Notes: generated from the sequence alone by a model not told the origin. 64,000 nt of DNA from Patescibacteria group bacterium (GCA_024239055.1 JANBVJ010000001.1:504580-568579); one strand, 5' to 3'; shown: positions 15,915-25,789, counted from the stretch's first letter. Numbers and translations: made by a program.

Positions 15915-16970
15915 TTAGGATCTTGCTACTGCTTTTTTGTTTCCTCCATTCCCATTCCGATGAGCCTGACTTCGTATGGCACGGCATCGGATAAGTCCAA
16001 GGTCGTACAATGGACAGAGGTCTTGCGGTGTTGAAGAGCATTGTCCCGTTTCACAAGTCTGTTGCCGTGTGGGTTCGTAGGTTCTCTCCAATCCCAGTTC
16101 AATTGCCGAGAGGATTTCATCGAGCGAGAGTCTGGTTGGCGGAATATCCGGTCTGGATTTGCTGCCATTCATGACGTTGTTGGAATCTCGATGGAAGAAC
16201 CACTCGGTTACCTCGTCACATTCCTGATCTTCCAGGTAACGCCATTGTGGCAGGTCTTTGCTTTCTATTCCTTTCTTTCCGGCTTCCTTGATTCGCAGGA
16301 TGCGAACGATATCCCGCATATCAAGGGCAAACGAGTTGGTAGCGAGTATTTGGGTGTGATCATCTGGATGCCTAATCACTACGATAGCCGCACCCTCATA
16401 CCTTGCCATTCTGACGGTTGCGTCTTGCGGTTTCCGGATTACCGCAATCCAGCTTTCTCCTCCCCAGAGGTTGAACTCATGGCGTTCAATGTCCATGAGG
16501 TTTACCTGAAAGAACTCCTTTTGCTCCATCCACGCCGCTCGGATATCGTCTTCCGCGTGTTGGACTACTTCTGAGAGCGCCCAGTGCTTCTGTAGAAGCA
16601 TTACGGTTCTCGAAAGATGAAGCGCAAGATTTGGAGGGTTCTTGTCGGTGTGAAGGACATCGTTTAGTATGCGGCTCCACCTGGGATCATTGTCCAACCC
16701 CAAATGCTTTGCGACAAGTGTCGCACAGCACTCTTTCGAGCGCTGTTCTTCAGGCAGTCCGTGTTCGTCGAAGAGTCCTCTCCCTACTCCCAGTAGAATG
16801 ACATCCTTCCGTTTTGTCAGTTTCTCTACAGACTCGCCTTTCGCTAGGGTACGGAATTCGGCGTCCATAACACCTGGGAATTCATCCTCTCCATGTCTCC
16901 AGAGTAAAATGGCTCCCAGAATTTCATCAAGGTGTGCGGGGCTTCCGTGAGTGACGATTTCTTTAATCAT
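15915..16970 (-). CDS. Uncharacterised protein with N-terminal HGSPAHLDE motif
   Basis: A 351-residue cytoplasmic protein. The N-terminal ITHGSPAHLDEILGAILLW recalls the metal-binding THxGxxHxDE start of MYG1/DHH-type phosphoesterases, and VILLGVGRGLFDEHG follows where those proteins have a second acidic motif. The C-terminus has several Cys/His (CETGQC, PLYDLGLIRC). These resemblances are weak and the enzyme activity is unproven. ATG 16970 is chosen over a TTG one codon earlier because AGGAGAGG (16974-16981) is then well spaced. The gene is GC-rich for this window and has its own consensus promoter and terminator. Confidence 0.6.
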   Translation of the reverse strand: MIKEIVTHGSPAHLDEILGAILLWRHGEDEFPGVMDAEFRTLAKGESVEKLTKRKDVILLGVGRGLFDEHGLPEEQRSKECCATLVAKHLGLDNDPRWSRILNDVLHTDKNPPNLALHLSRTVMLLQKHWALSEVVQHAEDDIRAAWMEQKEFFQVNLMDIERHEFNLWGGESWIAVIRKPQDATVRMARYEGAAIVVIRHPDDHTQILATNSFALDMRDIVRILRIKEAGKKGIESKDLPQWRYLEDQECDEVTEWFFHRDSNNVMNGSKSRPDIPPTRLSLDEILSAIELGLERTYEPTRQQTCETGQCSSTPQDLCPLYDLGLIRCRAIRSQAHRNGNGGNKKAVARS

Positions 16971-16990
16971 CAACCTCTCCTATTGTGATT

Positions 16991-17052
16991 GTGCGCAGAC
17001 AACATGTCTGTGTGCTAACTTATATTATACATTTTAATCTTCTATTTGTCAA
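16991..17052 (-). promoter_or_regulatory. Consensus promoter and leader palindrome of the HGSPAHLDE gene
   Basis: TTGACA (17047-17052) and TATAAT (17024-17029) are both perfect, with a 17-base spacer. The leader then contains an inverted repeat CAGACA/TGTCTG around 16996-17010 that could be an operator. Confidence 0.8.
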
Positions 17053-17090
17053 TGCTTCTTCCCTCTTAAATAATGAGGTATAGTTATGAT

Positions 17091-17777
17091 ATGAAGTACA
17101 TTATTGTATTACTTTTACTCTTTCCTATATTTGTTTCAGCTCAACCTATTATTAATGAGATTGCCTGGATGGGTTCTTTGGTGGAAGGCGTGGATTCGGG
17201 ACAGGAGTGGAGGTACGAATGGATTGAGTTGTTTAATGAGGGAGATACGATTGTATTAGATGGTTGGTCAATTGAGCTCTACCGTGATAAGTTAGATTTT
17301 TCTATTCCGCTTTCCGGTATTCTGTATTCTGGTGAATATTTGGTTTTTGGTGCATCAGATAAAATTACAGGAGTAGATGTTTCTTATAGTAACCTTGGGG
17401 GAAAGTTTATGAATGGAGGGCAGAGAGTTGTCTTGCGTAATAGCAGTGGGATTGTTGAGGAATTGAATGCAAGAGATGGATGGTTTGCTGGAAGCAACAG
17501 AGATAAAAAGACCATGGAGCGCAAGGATTCTCTGAGGGACGCAGGAGATACTGGAAACTGGGGAACCTCTTTGTTAGTTGGCGGGACGCCAGGCTTTGAG
17601 AATACTTTGTATGGAACATATGGCAGAGAGGTATCTTTGAGTTTTGGAGAATCCAAAAAAGACCTTAGTAGGTCTTCTTCTATTAATCTTCCTTTGTATG
17701 CTGCAGCTTCTCTTACCGCTCTGGGTTCTGTTCTGACGGCGCTGTTTCTACGACGTCGTCTGCGCTTTCCGTGGTAA
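17091..17777 (+). CDS. Exported lamin-tail-domain surface protein
   Basis: A signal peptide is evident (MKYIIVLLLLFPIFVSAQP). Residues about 20-165 form a lamin-tail domain (LTD), with the opening PIINEIAWMGS, then EWIELFN, LDGWSIEL and GEYLVFGAS, ending GGTPGFEN. A membrane helix and RRRLRFPW at the C-terminus anchor it. The ATG at 17091 lies six bases after TATAGT (17079-17084); the ATG at 17073 is upstream of that element and unlikely. The 3' 65 bases overlap rpsA on the opposite strand. LTDs in bacteria are found in secreted nucleases and surface proteins; this one has no catalytic domain. Confidence 0.8.
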   Translation: MKYIIVLLLLFPIFVSAQPIINEIAWMGSLVEGVDSGQEWRYEWIELFNEGDTIVLDGWSIELYRDKLDFSIPLSGILYSGEYLVFGASDKITGVDVSYSNLGGKFMNGGQRVVLRNSSGIVEELNARDGWFAGSNRDKKTMERKDSLRDAGDTGNWGTSLLVGGTPGFENTLYGTYGREVSLSFGESKKDLSRSSSINLPLYAAASLTALGSVLTALFLRRRLRFPW

Positions 17778-18843
17778 TGGGTTCTGAACCCAACTTTAAA
17801 CTCATTCTGTGCTCTTCTGGGTTAATCTCCAGGATAGTAAAGTCATAGGTTTCTCCCTCTTTGAGTTTTTCTGCCATTGCCGATTCCGTCCCAAACTCTG
17901 ATATATGAGTTAATCCCTGTATTAGGGGTTCAATTTCCACAAAAGCACCAAAGTGGTTGAACTTTTTTACCTTGCCCTTAACTACGTCCCCCCTTTTATA
18001 CTTTCCTTCAACTCCCTTCCACGGGTCTTCCTTTAGAGCCTTAATAGATAGGGATACCTTGTCGTTTGTAATATCAATAATCTTGGCTTTTACTTTTTCT
18101 CCAACTTTTAATACTTGGCCGGGGTCTTCAATAATCTGCCAGTCAATCTCTGAGATGTGAATTAATCCCTCAACCTGTTCCTCTTCTTTTCCAAAGCGAA
18201 TAAATGCTCCAAAGTTTACAATTCCTGTAATCTCACCCTCTACTTCTTGGTCTACCTTGTATTGGGTTAGAGCTTCCTTTATCTTATCTTTGTCTCGTGC
18301 ACGTTCAGATAGAATAAGCTTGTCTTCCTTTGGATTCATATCTATAGCTTGAACTTCAAGATCTTTGCCAATAAAGTCTTCTAGCTGTTCTAAGACCTTA
18401 TTCATGTCTCCATTCTCGACTCTTGGATAGTGCTCTTGGGAAAGTTGGGATACCGGCAGGAATGCCTGGATTCCAAATGCTTCAGCCAAGAGCCCTCCTT
18501 TATTAGCCCCTGTAATTTTGACTGTTATATTCTCTTCTTTTTCCATGCTTTCTTTAACCTTTTTCCATGCCATCTCACGTCCAGCTTCACGGAGTGAGAG
18601 CTCAACATATCCTTCCTCATTATCTAAATCTTTTATTTTTGCGGTAATGGTAGCTCCAACAGTCGCGTCTTTTAAAGCTGACTTTTCATCCAAAAACTCC
18701 CGTCCGTATATAACACCGGTTCCCTGTGGTCCCAAGTCAAGATAGGCAGCTGATCTTCCTATTCCAATAATTTTACCCTCAACAACATCTCCCACACGAA
18801 GTGGTTTTATTGCAGTTGTTTTAGATTCTATGGTTTGTTCCAT
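17713..18843 (-). CDS. rpsA: 30S ribosomal protein S1
   Basis: S1 helps mRNA bind the 30S subunit. The 376-residue form has four S1 OB-fold repeats (starting near RVGDVVEGKIIGIG, EENITVKITGANKGG, DQEVEGEITGIVNFGAF and RGDVVKGKVKKFNHFGAF), fewer than the six of E. coli. The start MEQTIES at 18843 was chosen because TACACT ends seven bases upstream, with a TTGAAA -35 at 17 bases; the longer frame would start upstream of the promoter. Its C-terminal coding part overlaps the lamin-tail gene antisense. Confidence 0.93.
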   Translation of the reverse strand: MEQTIESKTTAIKPLRVGDVVEGKIIGIGRSAAYLDLGPQGTGVIYGREFLDEKSALKDATVGATITAKIKDLDNEEGYVELSLREAGREMAWKKVKESMEKEENITVKITGANKGGLLAEAFGIQAFLPVSQLSQEHYPRVENGDMNKVLEQLEDFIGKDLEVQAIDMNPKEDKLILSERARDKDKIKEALTQYKVDQEVEGEITGIVNFGAFIRFGKEEEQVEGLIHISEIDWQIIEDPGQVLKVGEKVKAKIIDITNDKVSLSIKALKEDPWKGVEGKYKRGDVVKGKVKKFNHFGAFVEIEPLIQGLTHISEFGTESAMAEKLKEGETYDFTILEINPEEHRMSLKLGSEPITTESADDVVETAPSEQNPER

Positions 18844-18934
18844 GCTGTCAAGTGTACACAATATATACATATTTTTCAAGGGTTTGAGGCTTGTAGGGGG
18901 TGAATTTCTATGCTAAAATGGATATATTAGTCAT

Positions 18935-19564
18935 ATGCAAATACAGTGGAAGGGACAATTTTGTTTTTTTATTACAGCAATCCTTGGAAAGCAGGAACAG
19001 GGTAAATTACTCATTGATCCATATTCTGATTCCACGGGTATGAAGTTTTCGCCTATAGAAACGGACGTTGTTTTAATGTCTTCAAATACCCCAGAACACA
19101 GCAATCTGAAGGCTACAAAGGGTGAACCTCCTTTTGTCATTTCTTTTCCGGGAGAGTATGAGGTGAAGGGAATGTTTGTACAGGGTATACCAAACGGAAA
19201 TGGAGGAACTATATATACTATTGAAGCGGAAGGTATTAAACTCTGCCATTTAGGAGGATTAGGTGGGGCAGGACTAAAGGTAGAGCAGATTGAGATGATT
19301 GGAGATATAGATATTCTATTTGTGCCTGTTGGCGGTGGGGATTCCTTGGATGCGAAAGCCGCTTCTCATGTTGTTTCACAAATTGAGCCCAAGATGGTAA
19401 TACCAATGGCATACAAACAGCCCAAGTTAAAGAAAAAGCTTGATTCAGTGGAGGCGTTTGTGAAGATTATGGGATTAAAAAATGGAGAAGTCCTGCCAAA
19501 ACTATCAGTTAAGGTAAGAGATTTATCTGGCGAGGAAACCAAGATTACGATTTTAAGTTCATAG
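18935..19564 (+). CDS. MBL-fold hydrolase-like protein, degenerate metal site
   Basis: The 209 residues follow the UlaG/MBL-fold layout: MQIQWKGQFCFFI, LLIDPYSD, VVLMSSNTPEHSN, FPGEYEVKG, IKLCHLGGLGG and VIPMAYKQPKLKKKL. The first metal motif HxHxDH is replaced by SSNTPEHSN, so catalysis as a zinc hydrolase is doubtful. Bacterial homologues with this change are common and uncharacterised. The next small membrane gene starts almost immediately and gyrA follows. Confidence 0.8.
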   Translation: MQIQWKGQFCFFITAILGKQEQGKLLIDPYSDSTGMKFSPIETDVVLMSSNTPEHSNLKATKGEPPFVISFPGEYEVKGMFVQGIPNGNGGTIYTIEAEGIKLCHLGGLGGAGLKVEQIEMIGDIDILFVPVGGGDSLDAKAASHVVSQIEPKMVIPMAYKQPKLKKKLDSVEAFVKIMGLKNGEVLPKLSVKVRDLSGEETKITILSS

Positions 19565-19565
19565 T

Positions 19566-19697
19566 ATGCTGCGGCGCGTTCGACAGTATCCAGAGAAAAC
19601 AAGGAAGATAATTCTTTGGGTAAGTGTTGGGGTACTTGCCCTTATTCTTCTTGTTTGGCTGATAAGTGGAATCGGAGAAAGATTTTCAAATATTTAA
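19566..19697 (+). CDS. Small single-pass membrane protein (43 aa)
   Basis: Frame MLRRVRQYPEKTRKIILW followed by one 18-20 residue membrane helix (VSVGVLALILLVWLISGI) and GERFSNI. The basic N-terminus predicts a cytoplasmic start. It begins one base after the MBL-fold stop and ends six bases before gyrA, which supports a real coupled gene. Function unknown. Confidence 0.6.
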   Translation: MLRRVRQYPEKTRKIILWVSVGVLALILLVWLISGIGERFSNI

Positions 19698-19703
19698 ATA
19701 AAA

Positions 19704-22172
19704 ATGGCACAAGAAACTAAAGAAATTGGATATATAAAGGGGAGGAAGATTACCCAGGAAATGGAGGAGTCTTATATTGATTATGCCATGTCCGTTATCG
19801 TGGCTCGTGCACTTCCCGATGTTCGAGATGGATTAAAACCCGTACATAGGCGTATTCTGTATGTCATGCATGAAGAGGGATTGGGTCACGCAGCTAAGTT
19901 TAGAAAGTCAGCTACGGTTGTTGGTTCCACCCTTGGACGTTATCATCCTCATGGAGATATGGCGGTGTACGATGCTATGGCGCGTTTAGCCCAGGATTTT
20001 TCACTTCGCTATCCCTTGATTGATGGTCAGGGGAACTTTGGTTCTTTAGATAACGATCCTCCTGCAGCCCAGAGATATACGGAAGCTAGGATGTCGCACA
20101 TCGGTGACATCATGCTTCAGGATATTGGAAGGGATACAGTTGACTTTATTGATAACTATGACGGTTCAAGGAAAGAACCTGTGGTGCTTCCATCTCCTCT
20201 TCCACAGCTTCTTTTAAATGGAACATTAGGTATTGCCGTTGGCATGGCAACCAATATTCCTTCGCACAATCTCACAGAAGTGGTAGATGCGCTTTTATAT
20301 ATTATAGATAACCCAAAGGCAACGACCGAGGATCTGTTTGCATTTGTGAAGGGTCCTGACTTTCCTACAGGAGGCATCATCTTTAATAAAAAAGAAATCT
20401 TAGCCGCCTACTCACAAGGCAGAGGACCTATTGTGATGCGGGGAAAGGTTGAGATTACAGAAGAAGGCAAATCAAAGCATCCTCAGATTATCATTACCGA
20501 GATTCCATATCAGGTGATGAAGTCAACGTTAGTTGAGCAGTTTGCAAAGCTCGTGGGAGACAAGAAGATTGACGGTATAAAGGATATTAGAGATGAGTCT
20601 GATAAAGACGGACTTCGTATTGTATTTGATCTTCAACGGGAGGCTCATCCAAAAAAGATACTAAACCGATTATATAAGTTCTCAGATTTGCAAAAGACCT
20701 TTCATTTAAATATGTTGGCTTTGGTGGATGGCATTCAACCTGAAACCCTGTCTTTGGCGCAGGTACTTTCTTATTTTGTGAAGCATCGTATTGAGGTGGT
20801 GGAGCGCAGGACCAAGTATGATTTAAAGCGTGCCAAGGAACGAGAACATATATTGGAAGGTCTGCACAAGTGTTTGTCCAAGATTGACGAGGTTATAAAG
20901 ATAATCAAGAACTCAGAATCTCGCGAGGACGCGCAGAAAAAGTTAATGAAGCGCTTTAAGTTGACGGAGATTCAAACAAACGCGATTTTGGAAACCAGAT
21001 TAGCCGCCTTAGCTCGCCTTGCAAGAAAGCAGATTGAGGATGAGTTAAAGGAGATGAAGGCAAGAATTAAGGAATATACCACAATCTTAAATTCACCCGC
21101 CAAGATTAAGAGCGTGGTTAAAAAGGAACTTCAGGTTATGAAAGAGACATATGGGGATGATAGGAGAACAAAGGTGCAGGCTCAGGGAGTTGGTGAGATT
21201 GCAGAAGAAGATCTTATTCCGCAAGAAGAAACCATTATTACCTTAACTCAGGGAGGGTACATAAAACGTATTAATCCTGCAACCTATAAGATTCAGAAAA
21301 GAGGGGGTAAGGGAATTATTGGATTAAAGACCGTTTCCGATGATATTGTAGAGCACTTCCTGTATACTGAGACCCATGATGCCTTGATGGTCTTTACGGA
21401 TTCTGGAAAGGTTTTTCAGACGCCGGTGTACGAAGTTCCAGAAGGCACGAGAGTATCTAAGGGGAGAGGATTAATGAACTTTCTTGAGATTGGAGCGCAA
21501 GACCATGTAATGTCCCTGTTTGCATTAGGAAAAAAGGATGCAGAGCAAGGTATTCAGTACATTATTATGGTGACAAAGCAGGGTATCATAAAGAAGGTAA
21601 AATTAGAGGACTTTAAAAATGTGAGAAAGTCTGGCCTTATTGCTATCTCTTTGAAAAAGGGAGATGAACTGCGCGCTGTGAGAAAGACCACTGGCAAAGA
21701 CGAGATTATTCTTACTACAAAGCAGGGTCAGTCCATACGATTTAAGGAAGAAGGTGTGAGGTCTATGGGAAGAACGGCAGCTGGAATCAGGGGTATACGT
21801 TTAAAGCAGGGAGATGAGGTTATTGGCTTTGATGTTATTTCAGCTGCCTCTTTAAAGGAAAAGACCTCTCCATATCTTCTTGTACTTACAGAGAACGGAT
21901 ATGGAAAGCGTACAGATATAAAAGAGTACAGAATACAGACCAGAGGAGGTTCTGGTATCAAGACCGCAAACATTACTCAAAAAACCGGAGCTTTAGCGTA
22001 TGCCAAGATTCTTACAGGGGGAGAGGAAGATCTTATTGTTATTTCTCGTAAAGCCCAGATTATTAGAACTGCTGTAGATTCTATTCCAAAGATATCCCGC
22101 TCAACACAAGGAGTTAGGATTATGCGTCTGGATGAGGGAGATAAGGTAGCTTCTGCCGCTTGTACCGCTTAA
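19704..22172 (+). CDS. gyrA: DNA gyrase subunit A
   Basis: GyrA is the DNA-breaking subunit of gyrase. The 822 residues show SYIDYAMSVIVARALPDVRDGLKPVHRRILY, the catalytic tyrosine in AAQRYTEARM (about residue 124), and six C-terminal beta-pinwheel repeats. The GyrA-box-like QRGGKGI is visible as KRGGKGIIG, arguing for gyrase over topoisomerase IV. The start MAQETKEIGYIKGRKI is normal. gyrB is not in the window. Confidence 0.96.
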   Translation: MAQETKEIGYIKGRKITQEMEESYIDYAMSVIVARALPDVRDGLKPVHRRILYVMHEEGLGHAAKFRKSATVVGSTLGRYHPHGDMAVYDAMARLAQDFSLRYPLIDGQGNFGSLDNDPPAAQRYTEARMSHIGDIMLQDIGRDTVDFIDNYDGSRKEPVVLPSPLPQLLLNGTLGIAVGMATNIPSHNLTEVVDALLYIIDNPKATTEDLFAFVKGPDFPTGGIIFNKKEILAAYSQGRGPIVMRGKVEITEEGKSKHPQIIITEIPYQVMKSTLVEQFAKLVGDKKIDGIKDIRDESDKDGLRIVFDLQREAHPKKILNRLYKFSDLQKTFHLNMLALVDGIQPETLSLAQVLSYFVKHRIEVVERRTKYDLKRAKEREHILEGLHKCLSKIDEVIKIIKNSESREDAQKKLMKRFKLTEIQTNAILETRLAALARLARKQIEDELKEMKARIKEYTTILNSPAKIKSVVKKELQVMKETYGDDRRTKVQAQGVGEIAEEDLIPQEETIITLTQGGYIKRINPATYKIQKRGGKGIIGLKTVSDDIVEHFLYTETHDALMVFTDSGKVFQTPVYEVPEGTRVSKGRGLMNFLEIGAQDHVMSLFALGKKDAEQGIQYIIMVTKQGIIKKVKLEDFKNVRKSGLIAISLKKGDELRAVRKTTGKDEIILTTKQGQSIRFKEEGVRSMGRTAAGIRGIRLKQGDEVIGFDVISAASLKEKTSPYLLVLTENGYGKRTDIKEYRIQTRGGSGIKTANITQKTGALAYAKILTGGEEDLIVISRKAQIIRTAVDSIPKISRSTQGVRIMRLDEGDKVASAACTA

Positions 22173-22225
22173 GTGGGGATAGAAGGTATTGCTCATATGA
22201 TACTGCTGTACTATTCTATAATAAG

Positions 22226-25200
22226 ATGAATATTGGGATTCAAAAGTATACTGTAGTTTTATTACTATTAATCGTAGTTGTACTTAGCTTCTTTTTGTAT
22301 GGAGAGAATTCCTCTGTGCAAGCTATTACAGTTCCGACCCCAATACTTCTGTCTCCGGCTAATCAATCAAATCCTGTTATTTTAGATAATGGTGCAATTC
22401 TACTTGATTGGAATACAGTCAACGTAAGTGGATTAGGTGCAGCTGAGAAATATGAGGTTGAGGTTATAAAAGAACCTACTATTGAATCATATAATGATGG
22501 CGGCGTAACGTTATATAGAAAGAAAGGTTCAGCTCAACAATTTGACTTTACTGTTACTTCTTCGGTATCTCAGCTAGTGCTTTCCTCTTCTAACTTAGGA
22601 AAGAATATTTCTCATGGTGATATATATAGATGGCGCGTTCGAGCATGTTCATTAAACTGTATTTTTAATGAAAGAGGTCCTTGGTCAGAACAACGAACAT
22701 TTATTACAAAGTTTAAAGACCCTGTATTAACAGAGCCACTTGATGGGAGACTTGTACTCTTTTCTCCTAAAAACCCACTAACATTTACATGGGGAGAGGT
22801 TGCTTCAGCTGAGCAGTACGAATTAAATCTTGTTGATACTGCTACTGGAGTAAATGCAATAACTCCTAGGTCTACATCTCAGAAAGAGATTGGGCTTGAT
22901 TTCTCAACCTTTGCATATCTTATTCAAAAAACTTTTAATTGGACTATTGAACCTTTTGTTTTAGGTGAACGTGAAGAGTTTTTTGTAGCACTTCAGAATT
23001 TATTTCCAGGAGATAATATTCCATCAAAATCTATAAGCGCTCCAGAGAACTTCATTGTCCGTCTTATGCCTCCTAATGCTCCTATTTTTCCTGCGCATGA
23101 AGCGGAAATATCACAAACGTCATCCATAGAACTTAAATGGGATCCAATTTTAAAAGATTCATTAAATACTACATACCAAGTTAAAAAATCAGATGGCAAC
23201 GAAGTAAGCGAAGTATTTGTTCCATCAAATATAAATATACTTTCTGTATCTTCAGGAGAGTTATGTGAGTTAAGTACTTGGGAGGTACGTTCTTGCAATG
23301 AAAATGGAACGAACTGCGGACCATATCCATCACATTTAAGTGTTCAAGATGCATATCCATTAGATATAGTTGAATTAGGACCTTGGGAGTTTACTGTTGT
23401 ACCAGAGTTTTCTGGTTCTGATCTTAAGGTAGTTCCTTACTTTGATGAAGAAGGAAATCAGGGAGAAAGAGGAGATGTAAAAATTACAGCTATAATTGAA
23501 ACAAGTAATAGTACAGTTGTAATTAATTTTGGAGATGGTACTTCTGAACAAGTTACTCTTTCTGAAAATAAGTTTGAAGTCAGGCATACTTATAGTCGTT
23601 CTAAATCATATCTTATTTCTATCTTTGTAGAAGGAGGTTGTAACGCTCCATATGAAGAAAATATAAATATAGATATTGATCCCCCTCGTGTTCGTAGTTT
23701 TAATGTAAGTCCAGAATCTCCTGATTGGGTGAATGCAGATAATCCTAATGTTGAGATTTCCTGGAATGTAACAGATAGCGGTGGATCATATCTTGATAAG
23801 GTTGAGGTATGGAGGACAATAAATATTACTAGTGGCCCAGATCCAGGTAATTGGAATGAAATAGGAGATGATATTACAGCTGGCTTAGAAAGTAATTCTT
23901 GGAATTGTTCAGGAAGTTGTCCAACAGACTTACCCGCTGATGGTACCTATTGGTATGGTATTCATGTCTTTGATGTTTTTGGAAATATGGTTACTGAGGG
24001 TACAAAGGGACCTATTAAAGTACAGGTTGATAAAACTCCTCCCCCAGCTCCTTCAATAGATCTCCATCCGGATAGCGATTCTGGTTTTTCTAATGAAGAT
24101 AATATTACTAATAACACCACATTAACAATTATAGGAACAAAAGAAGAGGGAGGTAGTATTAAGATATATCGTAAATATTTGGCTGAGAAAAAATTAGTAG
24201 AACAGAAGAGATTTATTGCTGATGAGTGGGGTATTACTTTATTAGTAGATGGGCTAGATGGTGAGTATGTTTATACTGCAAAAGTAGTTGATGATGCTGG
24301 TAACGAAAGTGATTTTCAAGAGGAATTAATTGTAATAATTGATACAAAAGCTTCTCAGTGTGAGATTATTCCTAGCTTTGTTTCAAAGAGGATTTCTTTT
24401 CTTCAAAAATTTAAGGCAATAAATGTTAATAATGATATAGTTACATACCTCTGGAATGGAAAAAGTATTGATAATAATTCATCAGAGTTTGATAAATATT
24501 ATGACCAAGTAATTAATGAGGAAATTAAATTAGAAGTATTTGATGCTGCAGGAAATTCAGAATCATGTACTGCAGAAGTAAGGGCTCTTCCATCTTCTAC
24601 TGAACCTGGAACGCCAGTTGGTGATTTTCCAGTCATTACAGGGATTGAACCAGGATCGATCGCAGTTAAAACAGGTGAGCGTATTGTATTTCAAGCTTCT
24701 TGGGAGTTTGCGGAAGAAGTGAGTTTAAAAGTATGTGATAGTGATGATTGTAGTGGTAAGATTTTTTGTAGAACCGGATTTTCAAAGAGAACACCTCCTG
24801 TACAATGTGAATATAAAGTTAGTGAAAATGATAGTGGCTATAACAGATATTATATATTTGTTTGTGGGGATAGTCGTTGCTCTATTCCATGGTCTAGTGG
24901 ATTTGAAGTTCGGGATGCACCTTCTGTTCCATATGATCCTTCCCCTGGCGTTCCACCAGATGATGGTACACAGCCAGGCGATGTTGTATCTGCTACCCCA
25001 GGTGCCTGCAGTGAATACTGCAGCCTATTAGGTACCGATGATGCAATACTTCCTCCAGATGGTACTACCTGTATTTGTAATCCTTTAAGCAGTATAAAGT
25101 TCTCAGATATTTTTAATAGAATTGTTAACTTTCTTTTGAATGCTGCATTAGTGGTGGCTCCAATTGCACTTGTTGCATCAGGGTTTATGTTTATCACAGC

Positions 25201-25324
25201 TGGAGGTAATCCAGAGCAGATTATACGGGCTCGGAGTATTATTATCTGGACAATAGTTGGAGTCGTTGTTATTCTGCTATCAAAGGGCTTAATGAATGTA
25301 CTTGGCGGAATTATAGGAATATAG
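22226..25324 (+). CDS. Giant surface protein with C-terminal VirB2/TrbC-like membrane domain
   Basis: A 1032-residue protein with a signal-peptide-like helix (residues ~8-28) and about 880 residues of Ig/FN3-like beta domains (ILLSPANQSNPVILDNGAILLDWN, repeats of KVDKTPP, PKD-like VVINFGDGTSEQVTLSENKFEVRHTYS). It ends with a Cys-containing segment and two membrane helices (IVNFLLNAALVVAPIALVASGF, IIIWTIVGVVVILLSKG). The C-terminal 90 residues match the two small VirB2/TrbC-like proteins just downstream. ATG 22226 follows TATAAT (22217-22222). The fusion implies a pilin-like subunit carrying a huge ectodomain, or a membrane-anchored adhesin of a T4SS-like structure. Confidence 0.7.
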   Translation: MNIGIQKYTVVLLLLIVVVLSFFLYGENSSVQAITVPTPILLSPANQSNPVILDNGAILLDWNTVNVSGLGAAEKYEVEVIKEPTIESYNDGGVTLYRKKGSAQQFDFTVTSSVSQLVLSSSNLGKNISHGDIYRWRVRACSLNCIFNERGPWSEQRTFITKFKDPVLTEPLDGRLVLFSPKNPLTFTWGEVASAEQYELNLVDTATGVNAITPRSTSQKEIGLDFSTFAYLIQKTFNWTIEPFVLGEREEFFVALQNLFPGDNIPSKSISAPENFIVRLMPPNAPIFPAHEAEISQTSSIELKWDPILKDSLNTTYQVKKSDGNEVSEVFVPSNINILSVSSGELCELSTWEVRSCNENGTNCGPYPSHLSVQDAYPLDIVELGPWEFTVVPEFSGSDLKVVPYFDEEGNQGERGDVKITAIIETSNSTVVINFGDGTSEQVTLSENKFEVRHTYSRSKSYLISIFVEGGCNAPYEENINIDIDPPRVRSFNVSPESPDWVNADNPNVEISWNVTDSGGSYLDKVEVWRTINITSGPDPGNWNEIGDDITAGLESNSWNCSGSCPTDLPADGTYWYGIHVFDVFGNMVTEGTKGPIKVQVDKTPPPAPSIDLHPDSDSGFSNEDNITNNTTLTIIGTKEEGGSIKIYRKYLAEKKLVEQKRFIADEWGITLLVDGLDGEYVYTAKVVDDAGNESDFQEELIVIIDTKASQCEIIPSFVSKRISFLQKFKAINVNNDIVTYLWNGKSIDNNSSEFDKYYDQVINEEIKLEVFDAAGNSESCTAEVRALPSSTEPGTPVGDFPVITGIEPGSIAVKTGERIVFQASWEFAEEVSLKVCDSDDCSGKIFCRTGFSKRTPPVQCEYKVSENDSGYNRYYIFVCGDSRCSIPWSSGFEVRDAPSVPYDPSPGVPPDDGTQPGDVVSATPGACSEYCSLLGTDDAILPPDGTTCICNPLSSIKFSDIFNRIVNFLLNAALVVAPIALVASGFMFITAGGNPEQIIRARSIIIWTIVGVVVILLSKGLMNVLGGIIGI

Positions 25325-25345
25325 TATATTTAGATAAGTGAATTT

Positions 25346-25687
25346 ATGATAAAGAATATTCTTTTTGGACTTATTATAGCAGGGGTTATCTTTAGCTTTA
25401 GCATTCCTATGGTTGTTTTAGCTCAGGAAGATTATGAAGTTCCTGACCTAAATAAGAATCAGATTTTTGAGATGATAGAAAAGATTGCCGATTGGATGTT
25501 TACTATCCTTCTTATTACTTCTGTATTTGTAATTCTTATCTCCGCATTTCAGTTTGTTACTGGAGGAGACAATCCGGAGAATCTGACAAAAGCGCGTCAA
25601 AAACTTATTTGGGCTGTAGTTGGAATTGGATTAGCTGTAGCAGCAAAGGGTATCCCTACTGTTATTATTAGTGTTTTAAATCCATAA
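25346..25687 (+). CDS. VirB2/TrbC-like small pilin (copy A)
   Basis: 113 residues: signal peptide (to about VVLAQ), a short acidic linker, and two hydrophobic helices separated by GGDNPENLTKARQKL. This is the VirB2/TrbC pilin topology, in which two helices pack into the pilus wall. It is 21 bases downstream of the giant fusion protein and is 50-60 percent alike to copy B by eye. Assigned to a conjugation-like or T4SS-like pilus; no VirB4/VirB6/VirD4 genes are in the window, so a role in a different membrane complex is possible. Confidence 0.65.
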   Translation: MIKNILFGLIIAGVIFSFSIPMVVLAQEDYEVPDLNKNQIFEMIEKIADWMFTILLITSVFVILISAFQFVTGGDNPENLTKARQKLIWAVVGIGLAVAAKGIPTVIISVLNP

Positions 25688-25748
25688 TAGTGGATAAGTT
25701 ATTTGCTTTTGTATTTATTTGTGAGTTAGAATTAAGATAGATAGTTTG

Positions 25749-25786
25749 TAAAGGTCGTGCATTACAAATAAAACATAATATATAAT
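25749..25786 (+). promoter_or_regulatory. TAAAGGTCGTG motif and -10 region before VirB2-like copy B
   Basis: The motif at 25749-25759 lies 32 bases before TATAAT (25781-25786). Confidence 0.5.
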
Positions 25787-25789
25787 ATA

